Positions 8,771-16,955 of a stretch of 64,000 nt of DNA are shown here, piece after piece. Made by a program: the position numbers and the translations under genes. The DNA comes from Luteococcus sp038433135 (GTDB lineage Bacteria; Actinomycetota; Actinomycetes; Propionibacteriales; Propionibacteriaceae). The DNA is taken from assembly GCF_038433135.1 (NCBI RefSeq), contig NZ_JBCDMV010000018.1, positions 1-64,000 of the forward strand, given 5' to 3'. Numbering within the stretch: position 1 is the first letter of the stretch; each line of letters opens with the position of its first letter. The notes beneath the pieces are model-generated. The model was not told the origin of the DNA, did not search any database, and saw only the letters and a list, made by a program, of their open reading frames with translations.

Positions 8771-10171
8771 TCAGGGCTGGGCATCAGCCTGCCGCCAGCC
8801 CAGCTCTCGTTCGGCCTGCCCGGCCAGCGCGAAGATGAGCTCGTCGCGGCCGCGACGAGCGACCACCTGCACCCCGATCGGCAGCCCATCGGGTGCGGAG
8901 GCGACGGGCAGCGACGCCGCCGGATGGCCAGTCACATTGAACAGCGAGGTGCAGGCGCTCAACGGCACCGAGCGCCAGATCGCCCGCGCCCAGCCGACGC
9001 CGTTCAGTTGACCGAGCTCGGGCGTGGGGCAGGCCATGGTGGGCATCACCAGCAGGTCGGCATCGCCGAACAACTCATCCACCCGCTCGGCCAGGCGCGG
9101 GGCAGCCTGCTCTGCGCGTCGCAGGCGGCCGGAGTGCCCCGGCAACCGTCCCCGGGCGGCCGCCACCCTGGTCAACCGCTCCAGCCGTTCGGGGTGCTCA
9201 ACGGCCTCGGCCTCCTCGGCGATACCCGCGAGCATCATCGGCAGGAAGGCAGTGGTGTGATTGGGCAGCCGCCCAGCCAGCGGCGCGACGTGGTGGCCCC
9301 ACTGCGGCAGCCGTTCAACGAAGCCCTCGACGGCGCGTGCCACCCGGGCGTCCACCAGTACGGGGCCGGGCGACTGGCTGGTCCACCGGATGCGTAGGGA
9401 GCCGGGCGGGGTGCTCGCGGCCGTGACCAGGCCGGTGGGGCGCTCGGGCAACTGGTGGACGTCGGCCGGCTCGTTGCCGTCGATCACCTGGTGCACCAGA
9501 GCGGAGTCGGCCACCTCACGGGTCAGCGGGCCGGAGAGCGCCAGCATTCCCCAGAAGTCAACTGCCGGGCTGGGGGAGACCAGGCCGCGCGTCCCCTTGT
9601 GACCGAAGAGTCCGCAGCAGGCCGCCGGGATTCGGATCGAGCCGCCGCCGTCGCCGCCGATCGCCACCGGCACCATCCCGGAGGCAACGGCCGATGCGGA
9701 GCCGCCGCTGGACCCGCCGGTGCTTCGCGTCGGATCCCACGGGTTGAGGGTCATCCCGAAACGATCGGACTCGGTGAACGGGAACTGCCCGAATTCGGGC
9801 ATGGCCGTGATCCCGATGATCACGGCACCCGCCTCGCGCAGCCGTCGGACCAGTCGGCAGTCGGCCTGCGCCGGGGTGGAATTGCCGCGGCCACCGAAGG
9901 TGGTCACCACCCCTGCCACGTCCAGTTCGGCCTTCACGCCGACGGGTACGCCGGCCAGTGGACCGCCGCGCAGGGCGGGGTCCGTGTCGACCAGTCGGGC
10001 CTGCTCGCGGGCCTGCCCAGCCAGCACGGTCGTGAAGGCATTGAGTCGCGGGTTGAGCCGTTCGATCGCGGCCAGGGCAGCCTCGGTGACATCGGCGGCG
10101 GTCCAGTGTCCGTCGCGGACCTGCTCGGCGATGGTGCGGGCGCTGGCCTGGCGGTAGGTGGTCGAGAGCAT
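8771..10171 (-). CDS. amidase signature family hydrolase
   Basis: A 466-residue amidase with the Ser-cisSer-Lys triad elements of the family. Lys is in PVGVKAELDVAG, the Gly/Ser-rich signature is STGGSSGGSASAVASG, and the nucleophile Ser is in GGDGGGSIRIPAACCGL. The family hydrolyses carboxylic amides, and GatA is a member. The gene stands alone with no gatB or gatC, and the C-terminal half (VGWARAIWRSVPLSACTSLFNVTGHPA) is that of stand-alone amidases, so a catabolic or detoxifying role is more likely than tRNA amidation. Substrate is unknown. The ATG at 10171 is preferred. A TTG at 10189, lying directly behind a good AGGAGGGG box, would add six residues and is a real alternative. Confidence 0.85.
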   Translation of the reverse strand: MLSTTYRQASARTIAEQVRDGHWTAADVTEAALAAIERLNPRLNAFTTVLAGQAREQARLVDTDPALRGGPLAGVPVGVKAELDVAGVVTTFGGRGNSTPAQADCRLVRRLREAGAVIIGITAMPEFGQFPFTESDRFGMTLNPWDPTRSTGGSSGGSASAVASGMVPVAIGGDGGGSIRIPAACCGLFGHKGTRGLVSPSPAVDFWGMLALSGPLTREVADSALVHQVIDGNEPADVHQLPERPTGLVTAASTPPGSLRIRWTSQSPGPVLVDARVARAVEGFVERLPQWGHHVAPLAGRLPNHTTAFLPMMLAGIAEEAEAVEHPERLERLTRVAAARGRLPGHSGRLRRAEQAAPRLAERVDELFGDADLLVMPTMACPTPELGQLNGVGWARAIWRSVPLSACTSLFNVTGHPAASLPVASAPDGLPIGVQVVARRGRDELIFALAGQAERELGWRQADAQP

Positions 10172-10299
10172 GGAGGGGAGTCTAGGCAACCCCTCCTAGG
10201 GAAACACGGATCAATCATGTTCCCGGCTGCGGCGGCCCGGAAAACTGTCGGTGGGCCCGGATAGGATGACCCCGTTCCCCAAACGCGAAGGTGGTACCG

Positions 10300-11847
10300 G
10301 TGTCCCAGAACGAGGCGTCCAACATTCCGACCAGCGAGCTGACTGGCTCCGGCGTGCCAGACAAATTCCTCCCGCTGGGGTTGACCTACGACGACGTGCT
10401 GCTGCTGCCCGGTGAGACCGATGTCATCCCGTCCGAGGTGGACACCACCGCCCAGCTGACCCGCGGCCTGCAGATCCGGATCCCGCTGATCAGCGCCGCG
10501 ATGGACACGGTCACCGAGTCGCGAATGGCCATCGCGATGGCCCGTCAGGGTGGTCTGGGCATCCTGCACCGCAACCTGTCGATCGAGGACCAGGCCTACC
10601 AGGTTGACCTGGTCAAGCGCACCCAGACCGGCCGGATCACCAACCCGGTCACCATCGGCCCCGAGGCCACCCTGGAAGACCTGGACCATCTCTGCGGCCA
10701 GTACCGGATCTCCGGCCTGCCCGTCGTCGACGCCGAGAACCACCTGCTGGGCATCTGCACCAATCGTGACCTGCGCTTCACCCCCGTCGACGAGTGGGCA
10801 CAGACCAGGGTGAGCGACGTGATGACCAAGTCCCCGCTGTTCACCGGCCGCGACGACATCACCAATGAGGAGGCCACCGCGCTGCTGCGGCAGAACAAGC
10901 GTGAGCGGCTGCCGCTGGTGGATGCCGAGAACCGGCTGACCGGCCTGATCACCGTCAAGGACTTCGTGAAGTCCGAGCAGTTCCCCAATGCCAGCAAGGA
11001 TTCCCAAGGCCGGTTGATGGTGGGGGCGGCCGTCGGCTACTTCGGCGACTCGTGGGATCGCGCCACTCGACTGATCGAGGCCGGCGTCGACGTGCTCGTG
11101 GTGGACACCGCCCACGGCCATGCCAAGCTGCTGCTGGACATGATCCGACGCCTGAAGGCGGACCCGGCCACCCAGCACGTCCAGATCATCGGCGGCAATG
11201 TCGCCACCCGCGCCGGCGCCGCGGCGCTCTGTGAGGCGGGCGTCGACGCCGTCAAGGTGGGCGTGGGGCCCGGCTCCATCTGCACCACCCGCGTCGTGGC
11301 CGGCGTCGGCGTGCCCCAGGTGACCGCCGTCTACGAGGCCGCGCAGGCCTGCCGCCCACTCGGCGTCCCGGTGATCGCCGACGGCGGTCTGCAGTACTCC
11401 GGCGACATCGCCAAGGCCCTGGTGGCCGGTGCCTCGACCGTGATGGTCGGCTCGCTGCTGGCCGGCTGCGAGGAGAGCCCCGGCGAGACCGTCTTCATCG
11501 CCGGCAAGCAGTACAAGCAGTACCGCGGGATGGGCTCGCTGGGTGCCATGAGCAGCCGCGGCAAGAAGTCCTACTCCAAGGACCGCTACTTCCAGGCCGA
11601 CGTCACCAGCGACGACCAGCTGATTCCCGAGGGCATCGAGGGCAATGTGCTCTACCGTGGCCCGGTCGGTCAGGTGGTCCACCAGCTGGTGGGTGGCCTG
11701 CACCAGTCCATGTTCTACGTCGGGGCGCGCAACCTTGACGAACTGCACGACCGCGGCCGCTTCGTCCGGATCACCACGGCCGGGCTGAAGGAATCCCACC
11801 CGCACGACGTCGCGAACATCGCCGACGCCCCCAACTACTCGCGCTGA
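10300..11847 (+). CDS. guaB: inosine-5'-monophosphate dehydrogenase
   Basis: A 515-residue IMP dehydrogenase, the NAD-dependent, rate-limiting step from IMP to XMP in guanine nucleotide synthesis. The TIM-barrel halves flank two CBS domains (about residues 110-225). The catalytic loop GVGPGSICTTR places the active-site cysteine at Cys328, and the flap has the SYSKDRYFQ motif. The GTG at 10300 follows GAAGGTGG; an in-frame GTG at 10291 is less well placed. A TAGGAT -10 box at 10262-10267 gives a leader of about 30 bases. The GuaB3 gene follows 28 bases later, probably in the same transcript. guaA lies about 6 kb downstream. Confidence 0.97.
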   Translation: MSQNEASNIPTSELTGSGVPDKFLPLGLTYDDVLLLPGETDVIPSEVDTTAQLTRGLQIRIPLISAAMDTVTESRMAIAMARQGGLGILHRNLSIEDQAYQVDLVKRTQTGRITNPVTIGPEATLEDLDHLCGQYRISGLPVVDAENHLLGICTNRDLRFTPVDEWAQTRVSDVMTKSPLFTGRDDITNEEATALLRQNKRERLPLVDAENRLTGLITVKDFVKSEQFPNASKDSQGRLMVGAAVGYFGDSWDRATRLIEAGVDVLVVDTAHGHAKLLLDMIRRLKADPATQHVQIIGGNVATRAGAAALCEAGVDAVKVGVGPGSICTTRVVAGVGVPQVTAVYEAAQACRPLGVPVIADGGLQYSGDIAKALVAGASTVMVGSLLAGCEESPGETVFIAGKQYKQYRGMGSLGAMSSRGKKSYSKDRYFQADVTSDDQLIPEGIEGNVLYRGPVGQVVHQLVGGLHQSMFYVGARNLDELHDRGRFVRITTAGLKESHPHDVANIADAPNYSR

Positions 11848-11875
11848 CCCGCGTCGAGAAGCCAGAAAGAAGCAC

Positions 11876-12979
11876 ATGTACGACATTGGACGCAGCAAGC
11901 GCGCCACCAAGGCCTTCGCCCTCGACGACATCTCCATGGTGCCCACCCGGCGCACCCGCGGCATCGACATGGTCAACCTGAGCTGGAAGATTGACGCCGT
12001 CACCTTCGACTTCCCGATCATCGGCGCCCCGATGGACTCCGTGATGAGCCCCGAGACCGTGATCCAGATGGGCAAGCTCGGTGGGCTGGGGGTGCTCAAC
12101 CTGGAAGGCCTGTGGACCCGCTACGACGATCCTGCGCCGCTGTTCGAGGAACTGGCCGGGATCGAGGACCGCTACCAGGCCACCCGCTTCATGCAGCAGG
12201 TCTACGCCGAGCCGATCAAGGCCGAGCTGATCACCGAACGGATGAAGCAGATCCGTGACGCCGGGGTGCCGGTGGCCGGCTCCCTCAGCCCGCAGAACAC
12301 CCGCGAGTTTGCCTCCGTGGTGGAGCAGGCCGGGGTGGACTTCTTCGTGATCCGTGGCACCACCGTCTCCGCCGAGCACGTCAGCGAGGTGGAGGAGCCC
12401 CTCAACCTGAAGGAGTTCATCCGCAAGCTGGAGGTGCCGGTGATCGTCGGCGGCTGCGCCACCTACCAGAGCGCCCTGCACCTGATGCGCGCCGGTGCGG
12501 CCGGTGTGCTGGTCGGCTTCGGTGGCGGCGCTGCGCACACCACCCGCGACGTGCTGGGCATCGAGGTGCCGATGGCCTCCGCCATCGCCGACGTCGCCGA
12601 GGCCCGCCGCGACTACCTGGACGAATCCGGCGGCCGCTACGTCAACCTGATCGCCGACGGCTCGGTCGGTCGCTCCGGTGACATCGCCAAAGCGATCGCC
12701 TGTGGTGCCGACGCGGTGATGGTCGGCGCCCCGCTGGCCCGCGCCGCGGAGGCCCCCGGCAAGGGCTGGCACTGGGGTGCCGAGGCCTGGCACGAGAGCC
12801 TGCCGCGCGGTGAGCGGGTGCACTTCGACACCGTCGGCTCCTTCGAGGAGGTCGTCGTCGGCCCCTCGCACATCCCGGACGGCACGATGAACCTCGTCGG
12901 GGCCCTGCGCCGGGCGATGGCTTCGTGCGGGTACACCGATGTGAAGGAGTTCCAGAGGATTGAGTTGGTGATCCGCTAG
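11876..12979 (+). CDS. guaB3: GuaB3 family IMP dehydrogenase-related protein
   Basis: A 367-residue member of the GuaB3 group found beside guaB in actinobacteria. It keeps the IMPDH/GMP reductase TIM barrel (FPIIGAPMDSVMSP near the N-terminus, YVNLIADGSVGRSGDIAKAIACGADAVMVG near the C-terminus) but has no CBS domains. Where GuaB has GPGSICTT, this protein reads GFGGGAAHTT, so the nucleophilic cysteine of the family is absent. GuaB3 proteins from some bacteria have been reported as GMP reductases. With no catalytic cysteine here, a reductase activity is uncertain and a regulatory or structural role is possible. It is preceded by GAAAGAAG and probably cotranscribed with guaB. Confidence 0.88.
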   Translation: MYDIGRSKRATKAFALDDISMVPTRRTRGIDMVNLSWKIDAVTFDFPIIGAPMDSVMSPETVIQMGKLGGLGVLNLEGLWTRYDDPAPLFEELAGIEDRYQATRFMQQVYAEPIKAELITERMKQIRDAGVPVAGSLSPQNTREFASVVEQAGVDFFVIRGTTVSAEHVSEVEEPLNLKEFIRKLEVPVIVGGCATYQSALHLMRAGAAGVLVGFGGGAAHTTRDVLGIEVPMASAIADVAEARRDYLDESGGRYVNLIADGSVGRSGDIAKAIACGADAVMVGAPLARAAEAPGKGWHWGAEAWHESLPRGERVHFDTVGSFEEVVVGPSHIPDGTMNLVGALRRAMASCGYTDVKEFQRIELVIR

Positions 12980-13248
12980 TCGGTTCGGGTGCGGTGGCTC
13001 CGGGTCGACAGCCCGTCGCGGCGTCCCCGGGGCCGGCACCGCTGTTCGTCGCCACCGTCTGACGGCTTGTTTGGCACCCTTGGTGACACCGGCGGCCGAG
13101 CCTGTCGAGGCCCCTCGACGGCCTCGGGGGCCGCTCCGCGAGCCCGTCGCCCGTCGCCCGTCGCCCGTCGCCCACCACGGTGACGGGTCCTGTCGAGGCA
13201 GCCTCGCCTCACGTTGTGGGCAGGGTGCGCGGGTTCGGCGGGCGCCCC
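12980..13248 (+). repeat. gene-free stretch with tandem heptanucleotide and dispersed motifs
   Basis: Between guaB3 and the chorismate mutase gene there is no supportable ORF. It holds four tandem CCCGTCG units plus a partial one (13143-13173) and two relatives of the GAGCTTGTCGA motif (13094-13112 and near 13187-13200). No clear terminator hairpin for guaB-guaB3 was found. Confidence 0.5.
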
Positions 13249-13254
13249 TAGGCT
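13249..13254 (+). promoter_or_regulatory. -10 box of chorismate mutase gene, probably leaderless
   Basis: TAGGCT lies exactly 6 bases before the ATG at 13261, with no Shine-Dalgarno sequence. Confidence 0.5.
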
Positions 13255-13260
13255 GGTGGT

Positions 13261-13557
13261 ATGACCGAGGCGACCGATCCCGAACTGCTCCAGCTGCGCT
13301 CCAGCATCGACAACCTCGACGCCGCCTTGGTGCACCTGCTGGCCGAACGCTTCAAGGTGACCCAGCGGGTTGGGGTGCTGAAGGCCACCAAGGGCCTGCC
13401 GCCCGCCGACCCGGCGCGGGAGAAGCGCCAGATCGAACGCTTGCGCGCCTTGGCCACCGACGCCCAGCTCGATCCGGAATTCGCGGAGAAGTTTCTCACC
13501 TTCATCGTCACCGAGGTGGTCCGCCACCACGAGCAGATCGCCAAGGAGCACGCCTGA
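13261..13557 (+). CDS. chorismate mutase, AroQ class
   Basis: A 98-residue all-helical protein of chorismate mutase type II size. The family pattern is visible: LQLRSSIDNLDAALVHLLAERFKVTQRVGVLK carries the first catalytic Arg and the Leu-rich helix, and DPAREKRQIERLRALA supplies the second set. The enzyme converts chorismate to prephenate, the branch to Phe and Tyr, in the cytosol. There is no signal peptide, and no other aromatic amino acid gene is adjacent. The gene is monocistronic and converges with the regulator gene, whose stop is at 13558, immediately after this stop codon. Confidence 0.9.
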   Translation: MTEATDPELLQLRSSIDNLDAALVHLLAERFKVTQRVGVLKATKGLPPADPAREKRQIERLRALATDAQLDPEFAEKFLTFIVTEVVRHHEQIAKEHA

Positions 13558-13905
13558 TCAGCCCTGCCCCAGTCGACGGATGGCCTCCATCTGTTCCCAA
13601 TGACGCTTCAGGGCGGCGCGCCCGTCCGGCGTGATCGCCTGCATGGTGCGGGGGATCTTGCCTTGGAAGGTCTTGGTCACCCGGATCAGTTCCGCCGCCT
13701 CCAGCTTGGCCAGATGGCTGGACAGATTGCCCTTGCTCAACCCCAGCACGGTCTGCAAGAACTGGAAGTCGGCCTCCTTCTGGCCGTCGAGCACGCTGAG
13801 GATGCCGAGCCGGGCGGGTTCGTGCACCAGCCGGTCGACGGCCAGATCCGGGGGAGTGGGCTGCGCGACGGGTTGTTCGTCGGGAGTCAACGGTTCCGCC
13901 GTCAC
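13558..13905 (-). CDS. winged-helix transcriptional regulator (HTH_34/ArsR-MarR-like)
   Basis: A 115-residue DNA-binding protein. Residues about 25-95 form a winged helix: VHEPARLGILSVLDGQKEADFQFLQ, then the recognition helix in LGLSKGNLSSHLAKLEAAELI and a wing with KTFQGKIPRT. This is the pattern of small one-domain regulators annotated as transcriptional regulator with HTH_34. No metal or ligand site is evident. Its GTG start overlaps the stop of the membrane protein gene by 4 bases (GTGA), so the two are translationally coupled and driven from one promoter at about 14470-14540. The likely target is the GCAAAC-rich operator in that promoter, giving autoregulation (inference). Confidence 0.85.
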   Translation of the reverse strand: MTAEPLTPDEQPVAQPTPPDLAVDRLVHEPARLGILSVLDGQKEADFQFLQTVLGLSKGNLSSHLAKLEAAELIRVTKTFQGKIPRTMQAITPDGRAALKRHWEQMEAIRRLGQG

Positions 13906-14465
13906 GACTGGACACCCCTGCCGAGTACCTTGACCAGCCGCTGGTGGTCCACCAGGCCGATCACGACAAGTGCCGGTGCTAGCGTGCCCATCGCGAACCA
14001 GTGCGACGGCTGGTACCCGAGCAGCGGGATGAAGGCACACGCGGTCAGCGCGATGCAGCTGATCCAGTGCCAGACGGTCAGGCCGGTGTGGCGCAGCCCG
14101 GCCCACTCGCCGGCCAGCATCAGCGGCCCGGCCACCAGCGGGGTCCACAGCAGCGGGCCGGGGTGGAAGTGGTCCAAGCCGTTGGCCAGCACGATCAGCA
14201 CAATCGCGAGCACGGTGAACAGCAGGGTCCAAGCGTTCCGATTGCGGGTGGCACGCGCCTTGCCATAGCGCTTCTCATACCAGGTCACGCCGATCGCTGC
14301 GCTCAGGCCACCGCCGATCGCCATCCAGAGATAGTTCCGGGTGGCCGCCGCCAGCAGCACCGAGAGCCCGGTGCCGACGCTGATCAGGCCTTGGAGCATG
14401 TCGTAGTCCTTGCTGACGGCGATTCGCCGCTGCAGGTCGTCGGTGGCGTCCGGTGCCGTGCTCAT
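13902..14465 (-). CDS. multi-span membrane protein paired with the winged-helix regulator
   Basis: A 187-residue protein with a short charged N-terminus (about residues 1-25) and five or six hydrophobic spans such as GLISVGTGLSVLLAAAT, AWTLLFTVLAIVLIVLANGL and WHWISCIALTACAFIPLLGY. It has no family that I can name with certainty. The ATG at 14465 follows an excellent AAGGAGG box; a longer in-frame ORF to 14531 would run through the operator and is rejected. It is the first gene of a two-gene unit with a regulator. This arrangement is common for stress- or compound-responsive membrane proteins controlled by their own repressor. The substrate or signal is unknown. Confidence 0.7.
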   Translation of the reverse strand: MSTAPDATDDLQRRIAVSKDYDMLQGLISVGTGLSVLLAAATRNYLWMAIGGGLSAAIGVTWYEKRYGKARATRNRNAWTLLFTVLAIVLIVLANGLDHFHPGPLLWTPLVAGPLMLAGEWAGLRHTGLTVWHWISCIALTACAFIPLLGYQPSHWFAMGTLAPALVVIGLVDHQRLVKVLGRGVQS

Positions 14466-14479
14466 CACAACCTCCTTGG

Positions 14480-14539
14480 TTGCAAACTGGTTTGTAATGC
14501 AAACCATATGCGTGGACAAACCAGTTTGCAACGCAAACC
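14480..14539 (-). promoter_or_regulatory. palindromic GCAAAC operator/promoter array
   Basis: Two perfect 16-base inverted arms, TTGCAAACTGGTTTGT (14480-14495) and its complement (14516-14531), lie 20 bases apart. Extra half-sites give further palindromes: GGTTTG-N5-CAAACC (14489-14505) and GTTTGC-N3-GCAAAC at the distal end. On the minus strand a TTGTCC-N17-TACAAA pair inside the array could be the promoter. It sits just before the ribosome binding site of the membrane protein gene. Confidence 0.75.
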
Positions 14540-14555
14540 GGGTGGTCTTCAGGAA

Positions 14556-16808
14556 CTAGCGCACCGTGACGCTGGTTGCCAGTTCGGCCGTCGACGAACC
14601 ACCCACCCAGAGGTCGAAGTCGGTGGCCTCCTGTACCCACTCATGCACGGCGGCATTCCAGTAGCGCAGCTCGTCGGGGCCCAGATCGAAGGTCAGTTCC
14701 CGGCTCTCACCGGCCGCCAGGGTGACCCGCTGGAAGCCCTTGAGCTCGCGCACGGGCCGGGACGCGGACCCGTAGCACTGGTGCAGGTAGAGCTGCGCCA
14801 CCTCGTCGGCCTCCCGGTCCGAGGTGTTGGTCAGCGTCACCCGCACCGTCGCCGTCTCCCCGACGGCAAGCTGCGCTGGCTCCACCCGAAGGTCGGAGTA
14901 CTCGAAGCTGGCGTACGACAGGCCGTGGCCGAAGGGGTAGAGCGGCGTCGACGGCTCATCCCAGTACCGCTCGTGGGCGTATTCCGGCTGGAAGGTGGTG
15001 TAGTGCGACAGCGTCATCGGCACCTGACCGACGCTGCGCACCCAGGTGAAGGGCAGCCGCCCGGCGGGGGAGCGGTCACCCAGCAGCACGGCGGCCACCG
15101 CCTCACCACCGCGGCTGCCCGGGTACCAGGCTTGCAGGATGGCGGGCAGGTGCTCGTCGGGCCAGCGCAGGTCCAATGGCCGGGCAGACATCAGCACCAG
15201 CACCACTGTGGTCCCCGTCTCGGCCAGTCGCTGCAACTGCTCCAATTGGCGCCCCGGCAGGTCCAGGCTGCTCACCGAGGCCCGCTCGCCGGTCTGGTTC
15301 TGCCGCTGCCCGGCGACGACGATGGCGACGTCGGCTCCGCGGGCCAGCTCCACGGCCCGCTCGATCTGTGCATCGTCGTCGTAGCCCTCGCCGGTGACGG
15401 CGGGTTCGGCCTCCATGTCGTCGAACATCGACGGGTACAGCCGGTCCGGGATGGAGGCGCCCGGCGCGTGCCGAACGTCAACGCCGTCGCCCAGCCGCGT
15501 CCGCAGCCCGTCCAGGATGGTGACCGTCTCGTCCAGGTCGAAGTCGAAGATCCACGGGCCCAGGAGGTCGCGACGGCTGTCGGCCAGTTGCCCGATCACG
15601 GCGACCTTCTTCAGGGCACCGGCCTCCAGGGGCAGCAGGCCGTCGTTCTTGAGCAGCACCAGGGACTTCTCGGCGGCCTCGCGGGCCACGTCGCGGTGCT
15701 CGGGGGCCGTGAGTACCGCTGCCGCCGTGGCCTCGTCGGCGAAGGGCTGGTCGAGCAGGCCGAGGCGGAACTTGGCCGTCAGGATCCGCCGCACCGCCTG
15801 GTCCAGCTCCTGCTCGGTGACGGTGCCGTCGGCGATCGCCCGAGGCAGGCGGGAGTAGGCCGGGTCGGTCATGGTCATCTCCATGTCCAGACCCGCGTGC
15901 ATGGCCTTCGCGGCGGCATCCGTCAGGTCCTGGGCGTAGTGCTGGGTGGCCAGCGAGCGCACGGCATTGGCGTCGGAGACGACGAAGCCCTCGAAGCCCA
16001 TCTGGTCACGCAGCACCTCGGTCAGCAGCCAACGGTTGCCCGAGGCGGGCACGCCGTTGAGGTCCATGTAGGCGCTCATGATGTTGCCGGCCCCGGCCTT
16101 CACCGCGGCGTGGAAGGGCGGCAGGTAGACATTCCACAGCTCGTTGTCGCTGATGTCGGAGTCCTCGTAGTCCCGGCCTCCGGTCGCGGCCCCATAGCCG
16201 GCCAGGTGCTTGGGGCCGGCCAGGATGTGCTGGCTGTCCAGCCGACCCTGCTCGTCCGGCTCGCCTTGGAAGCCACGAACCTGGGCGGCGGCCATGGCGG
16301 AGCCGAGGTAGGGGTCCTCGCCGGCGCCCTCGAACATCCGGCCCCAGCGGGGGTCCCGGGCGATGTCCACCATCGGCGCGAAGGTCCAGTGGATGCCGAC
16401 GGCGCGTGCCTCGCGCGCGGCAACCTCCTGCCCGCGGCGTGCGGTCTCGGGACAGAAGGAGGCGGCCACCCCGAGCGGGGCGGGCAGGACGGTGCGCAGG
16501 CCGTGGATCACGTCGAAGCCGAAGAGCAGCGGGATGCCCAGTGGGGACTGCTCGACGGCGAGCCGCTGCAGCCGGTTGGCCGTGGCGGCGTCACGCACGA
16601 ACAGCACCGATCCGGCGCGGCCCTCGACGATGGCCTGCTCCACCTCGTTGACGTCATTGTCGCCATTGGCCTGGGAGGCTTCCGGCGTCGCGAAGTAGAA
16701 GAACTGGCTGACCTGGCCGGCCTTCTGCTCGACGGTCAGTCGCCCGAGCAGGTCCGAGACACGTTCGGCGATCGGCAGCTCCGGATTCCTGAAGGTTTCT
16801 GTGCTCAC
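14556..16808 (-). CDS. beta-glucosidase, glycoside hydrolase family 3
   Basis: A 750-residue GH3 enzyme of BglX type. The N-terminal barrel contains FAPMVDIARDPRWGRMFEGAGED, the substrate-site motif GPKHLAGYG and the nucleophile Asp279 in FVVSDANAVRS. The second alpha/beta sandwich domain (about 370-580) carries ADVAIVVAGQ, and a fibronectin-III-like C-terminal domain follows (VTLTNTSDREADEVAQLYLH). It releases glucose or other sugars from the non-reducing end of beta-glucosides. No signal peptide is seen from the chosen GTG at 16808 (GAGGAGCTGGAC upstream), so it is probably cytosolic. No sugar transporter is next to it. The gene is transcribed away from cysK. Confidence 0.93.
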   Translation of the reverse strand: MSTETFRNPELPIAERVSDLLGRLTVEQKAGQVSQFFYFATPEASQANGDNDVNEVEQAIVEGRAGSVLFVRDAATANRLQRLAVEQSPLGIPLLFGFDVIHGLRTVLPAPLGVAASFCPETARRGQEVAAREARAVGIHWTFAPMVDIARDPRWGRMFEGAGEDPYLGSAMAAAQVRGFQGEPDEQGRLDSQHILAGPKHLAGYGAATGGRDYEDSDISDNELWNVYLPPFHAAVKAGAGNIMSAYMDLNGVPASGNRWLLTEVLRDQMGFEGFVVSDANAVRSLATQHYAQDLTDAAAKAMHAGLDMEMTMTDPAYSRLPRAIADGTVTEQELDQAVRRILTAKFRLGLLDQPFADEATAAAVLTAPEHRDVAREAAEKSLVLLKNDGLLPLEAGALKKVAVIGQLADSRRDLLGPWIFDFDLDETVTILDGLRTRLGDGVDVRHAPGASIPDRLYPSMFDDMEAEPAVTGEGYDDDAQIERAVELARGADVAIVVAGQRQNQTGERASVSSLDLPGRQLEQLQRLAETGTTVVLVLMSARPLDLRWPDEHLPAILQAWYPGSRGGEAVAAVLLGDRSPAGRLPFTWVRSVGQVPMTLSHYTTFQPEYAHERYWDEPSTPLYPFGHGLSYASFEYSDLRVEPAQLAVGETATVRVTLTNTSDREADEVAQLYLHQCYGSASRPVRELKGFQRVTLAAGESRELTFDLGPDELRYWNAAVHEWVQEATDFDLWVGGSSTAELATSVTVR

Positions 16809-16900
16809 GTCCAGCTCCTCGTTCGGGGCGCCGGCGGCGCCGTTGCCTACCACAAGGTTAGTTCGGCTCCGGGGTGGGCAAAAGGGCGCGACGAACAGGG

Positions 16901-16933
16901 GAGGGGCCAGTCACCGGTGGTGACTGGCCCCTC
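16901..16933 (-). terminator. terminator downstream of cysK
   Basis: A perfect 15-bp stem (16901-16915 with 16919-16933) closes a GGT loop, 23 bases past the cysK stop. Confidence 0.85.
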
Positions 16934-16955
16934 GTGACCTTCGAGACTGGTGCGC

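Noticed and set aside
13143..13173. CRISPR-like array
   Set aside because: The unit is 7 bases with no spacers; it is a simple tandem repeat.
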